Part shown: positions 45,195 to 54,240 of the stretch, one piece after another
How positions within the stretch are numbered: position 1 is the first letter of the stretch
Layout: every line of letters starts with the position of its first letter
Assembly: GCA_947041165.1 (NCBI GenBank)
Contig: CAMRCY010000011.1
Coordinates: 1-62,605, forward strand
Direction: 5' to 3'
Length of the DNA: 62,605 nt
Source: an uncultured Deferribacteraceae bacterium
GTDB taxonomy: Bacteria > Chrysiogenota > Deferribacteres > Deferribacterales > Mucispirillaceae
Program-made: the position numbers and the translations under genes
Notes under the pieces: generated by a model
What the model was told of the DNA's origin: nothing
Databases searched by the model: none
The model's input: the letters and a program-made list of their open reading frames with translations, nothing else

Positions 45195-45985
45195 TGAAGG
45201 TTAACCTCACCACTTTGGTTAACTGGGCCATTCCCTCTAAGAGGCCATGTATCTTGAAGTTTCAATATCAGTATATTTAAGTTATCTATAGTTGATCTAA
45301 GTTCTTCAGTAATTTCAGCAGATCCTTTAGTTGCAGGGGCAAGATTGCTTAGAATATTTTTTATATTAGTAATGGCTAGCATTGTTTCGCTAATTATAGT
45401 ATCTCCGTTAGCTTGCAGACTTTGTCCAAGCACTCCAGCTGCTTTCATTAACATATTAAAATCACTATCATCAAGTGCGAAGTTTTTGATAATAATATTG
45501 GCTGAGGCGATGATTTCTTTAAGATCATTTACAATAGGAAGAGCTGCTTCGACAATTTCAGTAACTCTTGTATCTCTTGTTAAATAAAATTCATCTCCAT
45601 CTTTAACAAGTGGAGAAACTCTTGCAAGATCAGTCGATACATTTATCACAGGTGAGCTTAAAATATTTAAAGTACCTAATCTGAAATCGGATGTTGTTTT
45701 TATCCATCTATTATATGTTTCAGGAATTTTAATAATCATCTGTACACGTCCGTCGTCAAGTAGTTGAATATCATCAACTCTTGATATTTGAAATCCAGCA
45801 TAATTAACAGGCATACCTTGATTGATACCTTCACCAGTGTTAGAGTAAACATACACACTTATTTTAGCTGTAAAAATTCCTTTATCTATTCCAACAGTGA
45901 CCACTAATGTCGTGATTGAAACTATTGCAAATAGAATAAAGAATCCTACTTTTAGCTCAAGATTTTTGTAACGTGGATCAGCCAT
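45191..45985 (-). CDS. mlaD: MCE-domain protein MlaD-like
   Basis: 264-aa membrane-anchored MCE protein. A single N-terminal helix (KVGFFILFAIVSITTLVVTVG, residues about 12-32) is followed by one MCE domain (ISVYVYSNTGEGINQGMPVNYAGFQISRVDDIQL.. RLGTLNILSSPVINVS). The C-terminal part is helical, with an amphipathic tail (about residues 150-255). Such proteins form hexamers that carry lipids across the periplasm. It overlaps the degenerate ATPase gene by 34 bases and the following lipoprotein gene by four. Confidence 0.9.
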   Translation of the reverse strand: MADPRYKNLELKVGFFILFAIVSITTLVVTVGIDKGIFTAKISVYVYSNTGEGINQGMPVNYAGFQISRVDDIQLLDDGRVQMIIKIPETYNRWIKTTSDFRLGTLNILSSPVINVSTDLARVSPLVKDGDEFYLTRDTRVTEIVEAALPIVNDLKEIIASANIIIKNFALDDSDFNMLMKAAGVLGQSLQANGDTIISETMLAITNIKNILSNLAPATKGSAEITEELRSTIDNLNILILKLQDTWPLRGNGPVNQSGEVNLQ

Positions 45986-46485
45986 TCATCAATTCCTACT
46001 TTATTAATATCGAGATCGTCATACAAATTAGAAAATCTAGCATTTTCAATTATCATAATATTACCGATATCAGTGTTACTTTCTTTTAATACATCTATAA
46101 ATAGATTAAAATTATCAATACCTAGATAATCAACAGGCATATCAATAACTATCACATCAGGTTTATGAATTATTGCTCTAGCTAGTTTTGCAATAAACTG
46201 TTGATACTTATTTAACTGCCCTTTATGTAAGTATATAATATTTGGTTCATTATATCTATTTAAAAACTCAATCACTTCATTTTCTACTTTAGATATATTC
46301 AATCTTTTCGTATAGCATTGATATAGTACGATATTATCAAGCACAGTTAATGCACTCATAAGTGGCACATCTTCAGATACAACGGCAATTTTTCCCCAGC
46401 TATATTGATCAATCAGATCGGTGATAATATTTTTAGTATCGTTTTGATTTTTAACAAATGTTGTTATTGCATTATTTTTTATCAT
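45952..46485 (-). CDS. Degenerate MlaF-like ABC ATPase lacking Walker A
   Basis: 177 aa. It clearly descends from an ABC ATPase: KIAVVSEDVPLMSALTVLDNIVL aligns with the Q-loop region, and LNKYQQFIAKLARAIIHKPDVIVIDMP aligns with the LSGGQ signature, helix and Walker B. The first ~60-80 residues of an ABC ATPase, including the Walker A P-loop, are absent. LSGGQ is reduced to LNKYQ, and the Walker B aspartate is followed by Met instead of the catalytic Glu. The frame is open and overlaps both neighbours (mlaE by four bases, mlaD by 34), so it looks retained and not decayed. It may be a structural partner of the permease, or another ATPase may supply energy. Confidence 0.75.
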   Translation of the reverse strand: MIKNNAITTFVKNQNDTKNIITDLIDQYSWGKIAVVSEDVPLMSALTVLDNIVLYQCYTKRLNISKVENEVIEFLNRYNEPNIIYLHKGQLNKYQQFIAKLARAIIHKPDVIVIDMPVDYLGIDNFNLFIDVLKESNTDIGNIMIIENARFSNLYDDLDINKVGIDEWLIHVTKILS

Positions 46486-47273
46486 ATCAATTGTCCTATG
46501 AAAACGATTAGAATAAACATGTAGAATAATCTTAACATACTTTTATTCATAGATACAATTATCCAAAGTTGAGATCTTTTCTGTTCCATTGCAGTATACA
46601 TCGGAATGATTGCAACGATTAAGCCGATGAAAAATATTTGAAATATAAATGATATCACATCGCTAATTTGTAGAGCAGAAATAACTTGTTGCCCTACAAC
46701 TGATAATGTAGTATTTAGTTGAAAAGATAGAAGTGTAAAACTTCCGATAATAGACAGCAGTATAAAGTAACTAGATAGAATAAACATAGATATAATAGAT
46801 GCGATAACTCGTGGAAAGAAAACCATTTGATATTCATCTATATCCATTGATTTGAGTGCTTTAAAATCGTTATTATTTTTCATAAGAGCGATGTCGATAA
46901 AGATTGCACTTGCTGCTCTGAAAATAAATAGTAATCCAGTTATAAAAGGAGCTGCAATTTTCACAAGCACACCAGTTAACACGACTCCTATTGATGTTGT
47001 AGCACCGAAGTTTATTAATGTGTTACTTAAAGTTCCAACAATAGCAAGCCCTAAAACTAGAGCAACAATAGTTGTTGTTTTAATTAATTCAACACCGATA
47101 AAATTAATTTGTCTTAATATGAAAGTTACAGACACAGGATTTAGAAATGCTTTAGAGAATAACCCAGCTGCAAATATCTTTATAGTAAAAAATGTTATCC
47201 CTGTGAAAAAAAGGATTATACTAATACTCCATTTTCCTATACTTTCAACAAATTTAATAAAGTGCATAAACAT
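46482..47273 (-). CDS. mlaE: MlaE-family lipid-transport permease
   Basis: 263-aa permease of the MlaE/YrbE family, partner of MCE proteins. The membrane pattern fits: an N-terminal amphipathic segment, about five helices and the family's central region FRAASAIFIDIALMKNNNDFKALKSMDIDEYQMVFFPRVIAS. It is the first gene of the operon and overlaps the ATPase-like gene by four bases. The ribosome-binding site is weak; Met1 and Met3 are both possible starts. Dyads lie 14-50 bases upstream. Confidence 0.88.
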   Translation of the reverse strand: MFMHFIKFVESIGKWSISIILFFTGITFFTIKIFAAGLFSKAFLNPVSVTFILRQINFIGVELIKTTTIVALVLGLAIVGTLSNTLINFGATTSIGVVLTGVLVKIAAPFITGLLFIFRAASAIFIDIALMKNNNDFKALKSMDIDEYQMVFFPRVIASIISMFILSSYFILLSIIGSFTLLSFQLNTTLSVVGQQVISALQISDVISFIFQIFFIGLIVAIIPMYTAMEQKRSQLWIIVSMNKSMLRLFYMFILIVFIGQLI

Positions 47274-47606
47274 ATCATTATTTTATCATAATGATTATGT
47301 TTTATCAATTTTAAAATTGATATGTTACTTAGTTCTCATTTGAGAAATAGATATTAATCTATTTATTTTAGAGTACAATTATTTATTTATACAATAGAAC
47401 ACGAGTTCTATAACAAAAAAAATAATCTGTTCTATTTTGTTTGACTAACGATGTATAAAGGGATATAATCTGTTTGATAGAGATGGTAAAAGATTTTGAG
47501 AACTAAGGCATTTTAATTGATTATATTGTTTTAGTTTAAAGAGTATATACAAGTTTTGTTTAATGAATATTAAGTTATAAATAAGTAAAAATAAGGAGAG
47601 TTTTAT
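47274..47606. promoter_or_regulatory. Divergent mlaE/PFOR control region with two dyads
   Basis: CATAATGATTATG (47287-47299) has 6-bp arms round one base, the layout of Fur-family boxes. TATCAATTTTAAAATTGATA (47303-47322) is a perfect 20-bp palindrome. Both lie just before mlaE, on the side away from the PFOR gene. The remainder of the 333-bp gap shows only AT-rich sequence and GGAGAG before the PFOR start. Confidence 0.5.
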
Positions 47607-50600
47607 ATGGCACGAGTAAAAAGTATAATGGATGGCAGTATGGCTGCTACTCATGTTGCGCATGCAACAAATGAAGTAATCGCTATATATCCGATCACAC
47701 CTTCATCAGCGATGGGTGAGATAGCAGACGAAAAGACAACTCGAATGGAAAAAAATATATGGGGTTCAGTAACAGATGTAATGATGCTTCAATCAGAAGC
47801 AGGAGCTGCAGGTACTGTTCATGGGTCATTAGCAACAGGTGCAATGACAACTACATTTACAGCATCACAAGGATTACTATTAATGATCCCTACGATGTTC
47901 AAGATAGCGGGAGAGTTAATTCCTACTGTATTCCACGTTAGTGCAAGAGCTATTGCATCACAAGGTTTATCTATATTTGGAGATCACTCAGATGTTATGT
48001 CAGTTAGAACAACAGGTTGGAGTTTCCTTTGTTCTAATAACCCACAAGAGGTTATGGATTTCGCACTTATTTCTCAAGCTGTTACGCTTAGAACGAGAGT
48101 TCCTGTAATGCATTTTTTTGATGGCTTTAGAACATCACATGAATTAAATGTTGTTGAAGAATTAACATTTGACGATATGCGACACATGATCGACAACGAT
48201 CTTGTTCGTGAACATAGACAGAGAGCGTTATCACCAGATCATCCATCAATGCGTGGTACTGCTCAAAACCCTGATGTATATTTTCAAGGTAGAGAAACTG
48301 TTAATGCATACTTCGACAAAATTATTCCTACATTAAAGGCTGAGTTCAAGAAGTTTGAAAAATTAACTGGCAGACATTACGACACTATGGAATATGTTGG
48401 AGATCCTAATGCAGAGCAAGTAATCATAGTATTATGTTCAGCTGGTGATATTTCTGAAGAAACTTCAGCTGTATTAAATAAATCAGGTTATAAAACTGGT
48501 GTAATAAAAGTTAGATTATTTCAACCATTTGATGTAGAAACATTTGCAAACATCCTACCTAAAACAGTTAAAGGTATCGCAGTTCTTGATAGAACGAAAG
48601 AACCTGGAGCAATTGGCGAGCCATTATATTTAACTATAAGAACGGCAGTTGGCGAGATGATGTGCAAGAAGATGGTAGCATTTAAAGATTATCCACTTAT
48701 AGTTGGTGGTAGATATGGACTTGGATCTAAAGATTACACTCCTGCGATGGTTAAAGCAGTGTACGATAATTTATTATCAAAAGATCCTAAAAATTCATTC
48801 TCAGTTGGTATAATAGATGATGTTACACATCTATCATTAGATGTTGATAAGTCATGGTATATATCTGCACCTGAAACTTTTGAAGCTGTATTTATCGGTC
48901 TTGGATCAGATGGAACAGTTGGAGCAAACAAGAACACTGCTAAGATTATTAATACTGAAGCTGGCAAAGAAGTTCAAGCTTATTTCGTATATGATTCTAA
49001 GAAAGCAGGATCTGTTACAACATCACATTTACGTTTCGGTGATAAAGCAATCAAAAGTTCATACTTAATAGAGCATGCTGATTTCTTAGCATGTCACAAC
49101 TTCTTTTTCCTTGAAAGATTTGATGTTATAGGTCCTTTAAACAAGGGTGGAAGTTTCTTATTAAACAGTCCATATTCAGCAACTGAGGTTTGGGACAATT
49201 TACCTTCTTATATTAGAGAACAAATTGTTGCAAGAGAAGCAAGATTTTATGTAATAGATGCAATAGCGATTGCTAGAGAGTTAGGACTTGGTAGCAGATA
49301 TAATGTTATATTACAAACAGCGTTCTTTGCTATTTCTAATATTATTCCAGTTGATAAAGTTTTAGAAGCGATTAAGAAAGCTAATAAAAAATCATACGGT
49401 AAATACGGTGACAATGTTGTTACTATGAATAATAATGCTGCAGAATATGGTGCAACTAAATTTGAAGAAGTTATGTATCCAGGAAGAGTTGACAAAGCAT
49501 CTAAAGATGGACATGTTCCGTATATCGAGCTTGACTTAATTAACGGTTGTCTAGATCCATCAGCACCAAAATTTGTACAAGAAGTTACAGCTATGTTAGT
49601 TGCAGATAGAGGTGAAGAGATCAAGGTATCACAGATGCCAGTTGACGGTACATGGCCGATTGCTACAACACAATATGAGAAGAGAAATCTTGCTGTTGAG
49701 ATCCCAGTTTGGGAATCAGATATTTGTATTCAATGTGGATTATGTGCATTTCATTGTCCACACTCTGCAATACGAGTTGCGTCATATCCTAAGAGCGAGC
49801 TTGATAAAGCACCTTCAACATTTAAACATATTCAAGCTAAAGGTAAAGGATTTGAAGATTACGCTTTCACAGTTCAGGTTGCACCAGAGGATTGTGTTGA
49901 TTGTTCAGTATGTGTAATCAACTGTCCAGCTGTTAGCAAAACTGATCCTAACTTAAAAGCTATTAATATGCGTCCACAGATGCCTATAAGAGATAGTGAA
50001 GTAGAAAACTATAAATTCTTCCTAGATCTTCCGGAACTAGCACCAGAACAATATAACAAAGCAACTATAAAAGGGCTTCAGTTTGCTCCATACGGTTTTG
50101 AATATTCAGGTGCTTGTGCAGGTTGTGGAGAGACTCCATATATCAAAGTATTAACACAATTATTTGGAGATAGATTATATCTTGCAAATGCAACAGGTTG
50201 TTCATCTATTTATGGTGGTAACCTTCCGACAACTCCATATTGCGATAGATCAGATGGATTAGGGCCAGCTTGGGGTAACTCATTATTTGAGAATAACGCT
50301 GAGTACGGTTACGGAATGAAAATGACGGTAAATTATTTTACTGCAAAAGCTAATAAATATCTTGAAGATTTTAAAGGAGATATCGGTGATCTTTACGGTA
50401 AGATATCTGAAGCTCCTGCAAAAACTCAAAGTGAGATAGAACTTAAACGAGTATTAGTTAAAGAGTTAAAAACTAAACTTACTGGTATTAAAACTGAAGA
50501 AGCGAAAGATTTCTTATCAATGGCAGATTTCTTACTTCCAAAATCAACATGGATGATGGGAGGAGATGGTTGGGCTTATGATATAGGTTACGGTGGATTA

Positions 50601-51197
50601 GATCACGTACTTGCATCAGGAGAGAACCTTAATATTCTTGTACTTGATACAGAAGTTTATTCAAACACAGGTGGACAAGCGTCAAAATCTACACCACTTG
50701 GAGCAACGGCTAAGTTTGCAACATCTGGTAAAATGCAAGAGAAGAAAGATTTAGCAATGATAGCGATGACATACGGATCAATTTATGTTGCACGAGTATC
50801 GTTAGCCAATCCTGCACAATGTTTAAAAGCATTTATCGAGGCAGAGGCGTATAATGGACCATCATTAATAATTGCATATTCACATTGTATTGCACAAGGT
50901 TTAGATATGACTTACGGAGTGGATCATCAGAAAAAAGCTATTGAAGCAGGTTACTGGCAGTTAATCAGATACAATCCTGATTTAATAGAACAAGGTAAAA
51001 ATCCACTTATTATTGATAGTAAAGATGCAACTATTGAACTTGCAGATTTCATGGCAATAGAGAACAGATTTAAAATCACTAAGAAAGCAGATCCAGCTAA
51101 ATATGTTGAAATAGTAGAAGAAGCTACAACTAAACTGAAGCGTAGAAACTCATATACTAAACAGTTAGTAGAAAAAATGGATTTCACAGCAGAGTAA
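47607..51197 (+). CDS. nifJ: Pyruvate:ferredoxin (flavodoxin) oxidoreductase
   Basis: Single-chain 1196-aa PFOR, which oxidises pyruvate to acetyl-CoA and CO2 and reduces ferredoxin. Domains in order: the N-terminal core (ATNEVIAIYPITPSSAMGE), the transketolase C-like part, the gamma-type domain (VFIGLGSDGTVGANKNT), and a two-cluster ferredoxin domain (CIQCGLCAFHCP from Cys707; CVDCSVCVINCP from Cys763). The TPP domain has the proximal cluster CAGCGE (Cys837), GDGWAYDIGYGGLDH (about 986-1000) and NTGGQASKSTP. AAGGAGAG precedes the ATG and a clear terminator follows. It marks an anaerobic central metabolism. Confidence 0.97.
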   Translation: MARVKSIMDGSMAATHVAHATNEVIAIYPITPSSAMGEIADEKTTRMEKNIWGSVTDVMMLQSEAGAAGTVHGSLATGAMTTTFTASQGLLLMIPTMFKIAGELIPTVFHVSARAIASQGLSIFGDHSDVMSVRTTGWSFLCSNNPQEVMDFALISQAVTLRTRVPVMHFFDGFRTSHELNVVEELTFDDMRHMIDNDLVREHRQRALSPDHPSMRGTAQNPDVYFQGRETVNAYFDKIIPTLKAEFKKFEKLTGRHYDTMEYVGDPNAEQVIIVLCSAGDISEETSAVLNKSGYKTGVIKVRLFQPFDVETFANILPKTVKGIAVLDRTKEPGAIGEPLYLTIRTAVGEMMCKKMVAFKDYPLIVGGRYGLGSKDYTPAMVKAVYDNLLSKDPKNSFSVGIIDDVTHLSLDVDKSWYISAPETFEAVFIGLGSDGTVGANKNTAKIINTEAGKEVQAYFVYDSKKAGSVTTSHLRFGDKAIKSSYLIEHADFLACHNFFFLERFDVIGPLNKGGSFLLNSPYSATEVWDNLPSYIREQIVAREARFYVIDAIAIARELGLGSRYNVILQTAFFAISNIIPVDKVLEAIKKANKKSYGKYGDNVVTMNNNAAEYGATKFEEVMYPGRVDKASKDGHVPYIELDLINGCLDPSAPKFVQEVTAMLVADRGEEIKVSQMPVDGTWPIATTQYEKRNLAVEIPVWESDICIQCGLCAFHCPHSAIRVASYPKSELDKAPSTFKHIQAKGKGFEDYAFTVQVAPEDCVDCSVCVINCPAVSKTDPNLKAINMRPQMPIRDSEVENYKFFLDLPELAPEQYNKATIKGLQFAPYGFEYSGACAGCGETPYIKVLTQLFGDRLYLANATGCSSIYGGNLPTTPYCDRSDGLGPAWGNSLFENNAEYGYGMKMTVNYFTAKANKYLEDFKGDIGDLYGKISEAPAKTQSEIELKRVLVKELKTKLTGIKTEEAKDFLSMADFLLPKSTWMMGGDGWAYDIGYGGLDHVLASGENLNILVLDTEVYSNTGGQASKSTPLGATAKFATSGKMQEKKDLAMIAMTYGSIYVARVSLANPAQCLKAFIEAEAYNGPSLIIAYSHCIAQGLDMTYGVDHQKKAIEAGYWQLIRYNPDLIEQGKNPLIIDSKDATIELADFMAIENRFKITKKADPAKYVEIVEEATTKLKRRNSYTKQLVEKMDFTAE

Positions 51198-51244
51198 TTT
51201 TTTTACGATATTAGAATTTTAAGTTATTGAATTTAATATAATTA

Positions 51245-51275
51245 AGCCGATGTATATAATGTACATCGGCTTTTT
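51245..51275 (+). terminator. Terminator of the PFOR gene
   Basis: AGCCGATGTA (51245-51254) pairs with TACATCGGCT (51262-51271), followed by TTTTT. Confidence 0.95.
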
Positions 51276-51363
51276 ATATTATGGATATTGTTTTGTTTTT
51301 TTATATAAGAATCACATTGTTTATGTTTTATTCATTTAGGATAAAACCATAGATAAACTTGTT

Positions 51364-52480
51364 AATTTACGAACTTACGAACTCGTGAACAGCAAACTTA
51401 TTAATTTACAAACTTATGAGCAACCCAATTTGCGAACTTTACAAACTCGCCAACTTTACAAACTCGCAACTCGCCAACTCGATAAACTCACTAACTTACA
51501 AACTTGGCAACAACCCAATTTGCGAACTTACAAACTAGCAACTTGCAAACTTTACAAACTCGCCAACTTGATAAACTCGCAACTTGCTAACTTGATAACA
51601 ACTCAATTTACAAACTAACTTGCAAACTTATGAGCAACCCAATTTGCGAACTTACGAACTTTACAAACTCGCAACTCGCCAACTTGATAAGCTCACTAAC
51701 ACGCAAACTTGGCAACAACTTAATTTGCAAACTTACGAATTCGTGAACTGCTAACTTGTTAATTTACAAACTCGCTAACTTGATAACAACTCAATTTACA
51801 AACTTACGAACTAGCAAACTTTACAAACTCGCTAACTTGCCAACAACCCAATTTACAAACTCGCAACTTGCTAACTTGATAACAACTAGATTTACAAACT
51901 CACTAACTTACAAACTTGGCAACAACCCAATTTACGAACTTGCGAACTTTACAAACTAGCAACTCGCCAACTTTATAAACTCACTAACACGCAAACTTGC
52001 CAACAACTCAATTTACAAACTTACGAACTCGTGAACAGCAATCTTGTTAATTTACAAACTTATGAGCAACCCAATTTACGAACTTACAAACTCGCCAACT
52101 TTACAAACTAGCAACTTGCAAACTTACGAACTCACTAACTTACAAACTTGGCAACAACCCAATTTACAAACTTGCGAACTTTACAAACTCGCAACTTGCT
52201 AACTTGATAGCAACTAGATTTACAAACTTATTAACACGCAAACTTGCCAACAACTCAATTTACAAACTTACGAACTCGTGAACAGCAAACTTGTTAATTT
52301 ACAAACTTATGAGCAACCCAATTTGCGAACTTTACAAACTAGCAACTCGCCAACTCGATAAACTCACTAACTTACAAACTTGGCAACAACCCAATTTGCG
52401 AACTTTGCAAACTTACGAACTCGCCAACTTGTCAACAACCCAATTTACAAACTCGTCATCTCATCAAACTCACAACAATC
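51364..52480. repeat. 1.1-kb higher-order tandem repeat field
   Basis: Almost the whole span is built from short variants of ACAAACT(C/T)GC, AACTTACAAACTT and CAACAACCCAATTT. Longer composite units recur. CTTACGAACTCGTGAACAGC followed by TTAATTTACAAACTTATGAG is found at about 51373, 52019 and 52267, with an altered copy near 51733. The plus strand is rich in A and C and poor in G. Open frames across it (Lys/Leu/Asn/Thr-rich) are by-products of the repeat. It fills the gap from the PFOR terminator to the Imm42-like gene. Confidence 0.95.
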
Positions 52481-52493
52481 GTAAACTGTTTAT

Positions 52494-52994
52494 TTATTTA
52501 GATGTTATATCTTTAAAAGTAGTTACTATTTTTACAACTATTTCATTAATTGTTTTTCTATCAACTATAACTTCATCGATAAAATTATGCTTAAAAGTTT
52601 CATTACAATATTCACCTATGAGAAATTTTATTCTATCAATAGATCGTACAATAAATAAAACATATCCAGCATCTTCAAGTTCAGTAAGTGATACTCTATA
52701 TGTATAATCGTTATCTATATCAGAATTTTCTGGAAAAGTTATACCTTGTATTTTTTCAAAAGTTATTTCAGGATTATTATTAAATAGAGTTTCATTTTCA
52801 GGCAAAATTATAAGTGGAGATTTATCTGAAAGAATTTCCGCAAGCACCATATCAAGCGTACTACATCGTACGTCTGGTGGGTAAAGCGTCCCATCAATAG
52901 AGATCGCAAAGTAACCGTTATGAAAAGAGTTGGAACTCCACTCATCAACAATATCTATAAAGAAAGCAAACTTAAAAGGATCTCCAAAAATCAT
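52494..52994 (-). CDS. Imm42-like immunity protein
   Basis: 166 aa. The opening MIFGDPFKFAFFIDIVDEW, NGYFAISIDGTLYPPD and the STLDMVLAEIL segment match the Imm42 family, predicted immunity proteins that neutralise polymorphic toxins from neighbouring cells. AGAGG six bases before the ATG gives a clear start. There is no signal peptide, so it acts in the cytosol. No toxin gene is adjacent, and it faces a second immunity-type gene (SUKH) across a 207-bp gap. It is therefore probably an orphan acquired for protection against competitors' toxins. Confidence 0.75.
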   Translation of the reverse strand: MIFGDPFKFAFFIDIVDEWSSNSFHNGYFAISIDGTLYPPDVRCSTLDMVLAEILSDKSPLIILPENETLFNNNPEITFEKIQGITFPENSDIDNDYTYRVSLTELEDAGYVLFIVRSIDRIKFLIGEYCNETFKHNFIDEVIVDRKTINEIVVKIVTTFKDITSK

Positions 52995-53201
52995 AACTAA
53001 CCTCTTTTAGAAAGATTTAATTTCTCGCAACTATAATATGATATGCATATTAAAAGAATTATACTTTGCTTTGAATTTATTATACTTCTGTAATATAATA
53101 AGATCAATGATTTCTACTTTGTAAAATAGTTGTGTAAGTGTAGAGATAGATAGTAGTTACTTGCAACATAAAATTGGTATTCAAAAACAAGAGGGATAAT
53201 A

Positions 53202-53618
53202 ATGGATAACTTTAAATCTATTGATACGCTACTAAAAATCGGAATTAAGGTCAATAGCGAAGAGGATAGCAGCTATACTGCTCCTGTAAGCGAAAAAGAT
53301 TTATTAAGTTTTGAAGAAAAACGAGGCTTTAAAATCCCTAAAAATGTTAGATATTTAATGAAGAATTACGGAGTCCTGAGCTGGGCTTGCGAGCCTATGC
53401 ATCAGAGTTTAAAACAGCTTGATAGAGATTACGATTATTTTATAGAGGTATTTGAAGAGTGTAAACCTGAGTTTGCGATTGATGATAAAATTGTTCCATT
53501 TCCTTTTGCTAACCTTACAGATCACGGTACACTTTTTATAGATATGGCAACTGATGATAGTGATATTGAAGCAGGTACGGACGGTGAGTATATAGAGATA
53601 TATAAACAGGTGTCGTAA
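53202..53618 (+). CDS. SUKH (SMI1/KNR4) family immunity-type protein
   Basis: 138-aa cytosolic protein. VSEKDLLSFEEKRGFKIPKNVRYLMKNYGV (residues about 29-58) is the SUKH opening: an early helix, then IPxxxRxLMxxYG. FANLTDHGTLFIDM and GTDGEYIEIYKQV follow in the expected positions. SUKH proteins are common immunity proteins of bacterial toxin systems. GAGGG precedes the ATG. There is no toxin beside it; the divergent neighbour is also an immunity-type gene. Confidence 0.8.
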   Translation: MDNFKSIDTLLKIGIKVNSEEDSSYTAPVSEKDLLSFEEKRGFKIPKNVRYLMKNYGVLSWACEPMHQSLKQLDRDYDYFIEVFEECKPEFAIDDKIVPFPFANLTDHGTLFIDMATDDSDIEAGTDGEYIEIYKQVS

Positions 53619-54240
53619 CGTTTATCTAACATAAATCATTTATTACATTATGTATACATTCAGCCAATCTAATACACGTTCAGCCAATTTAATACATAAC
53701 AGTTATCTAATATACACTGGTTATTTATATCATCATATATAACTCTATATTTTTATAACAGCTGGTATGTAATTCAGCTATTCCATAATTTCAAGCACTA
53801 GGCTAGATCCATTCTTTGTACTATATTTATATAAAGTTATAGAGTTTTGTATTTTAAACAGATAAATATAACATATATAGATTGTTGAATTTATATCAAA
53901 AATAAAGATAAAATAGTGAGAGGTTATAAAATAATCTATGTATGTATATAATTACATTCGTGTCTTAAAAACAGATTATCATAACTTTAAGCTGTTTGTG
54001 TTTCAATCATTAGCATTATATTTAGATAAAATAGCTTTATTTTATAATTCTATTTATAATAATTATCATTCATTTGCATTATATAAATATAACATTTTTA
54101 TATTTAGACGATATTATATTAATTAATATTTATAATATACTAATAAATAAACTTGTTAAACTTGTCGTATTAGTATAGAATAAATTTATATATTATGAAT
54201 GATTTAAGTGTTTTGAATATTTTACATGAGGGAGATTAAT
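53619..54240. other. Gene-free region before the symporter gene
   Basis: 620 bp. It contains small repeats (ACATTCAGCCAATCTAATACA, then ACGTTCAGCCAATTTAATACA near 53660-53695). AACTCTATA (about 53741) and TATAGAGTT (about 53838) form an inverted repeat about 100 bases apart. A Tyr-rich open frame at 53938-54126 has no good ribosome-binding site and is probably not a gene. Confidence 0.5.

Noticed and set aside
51385-52707. Open frames of 67-138 aa rich in Lys, Leu, Asn and Thr
   Set aside because: They lie inside the repeat field, have no ribosome-binding sites and merely translate the repeat; the last also overlaps the Imm42-like gene on the other strand.
53739-53852. MITE-like element with inverted ends
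   Set aside because: Only a 9-base inverted repeat of AT-rich sequence, with no target duplication seen.
53938-54126. Tyr-rich 62-codon frame
   Set aside because: No suitable ribosome-binding site, composition follows the AT-rich background, and no recognisable motif.
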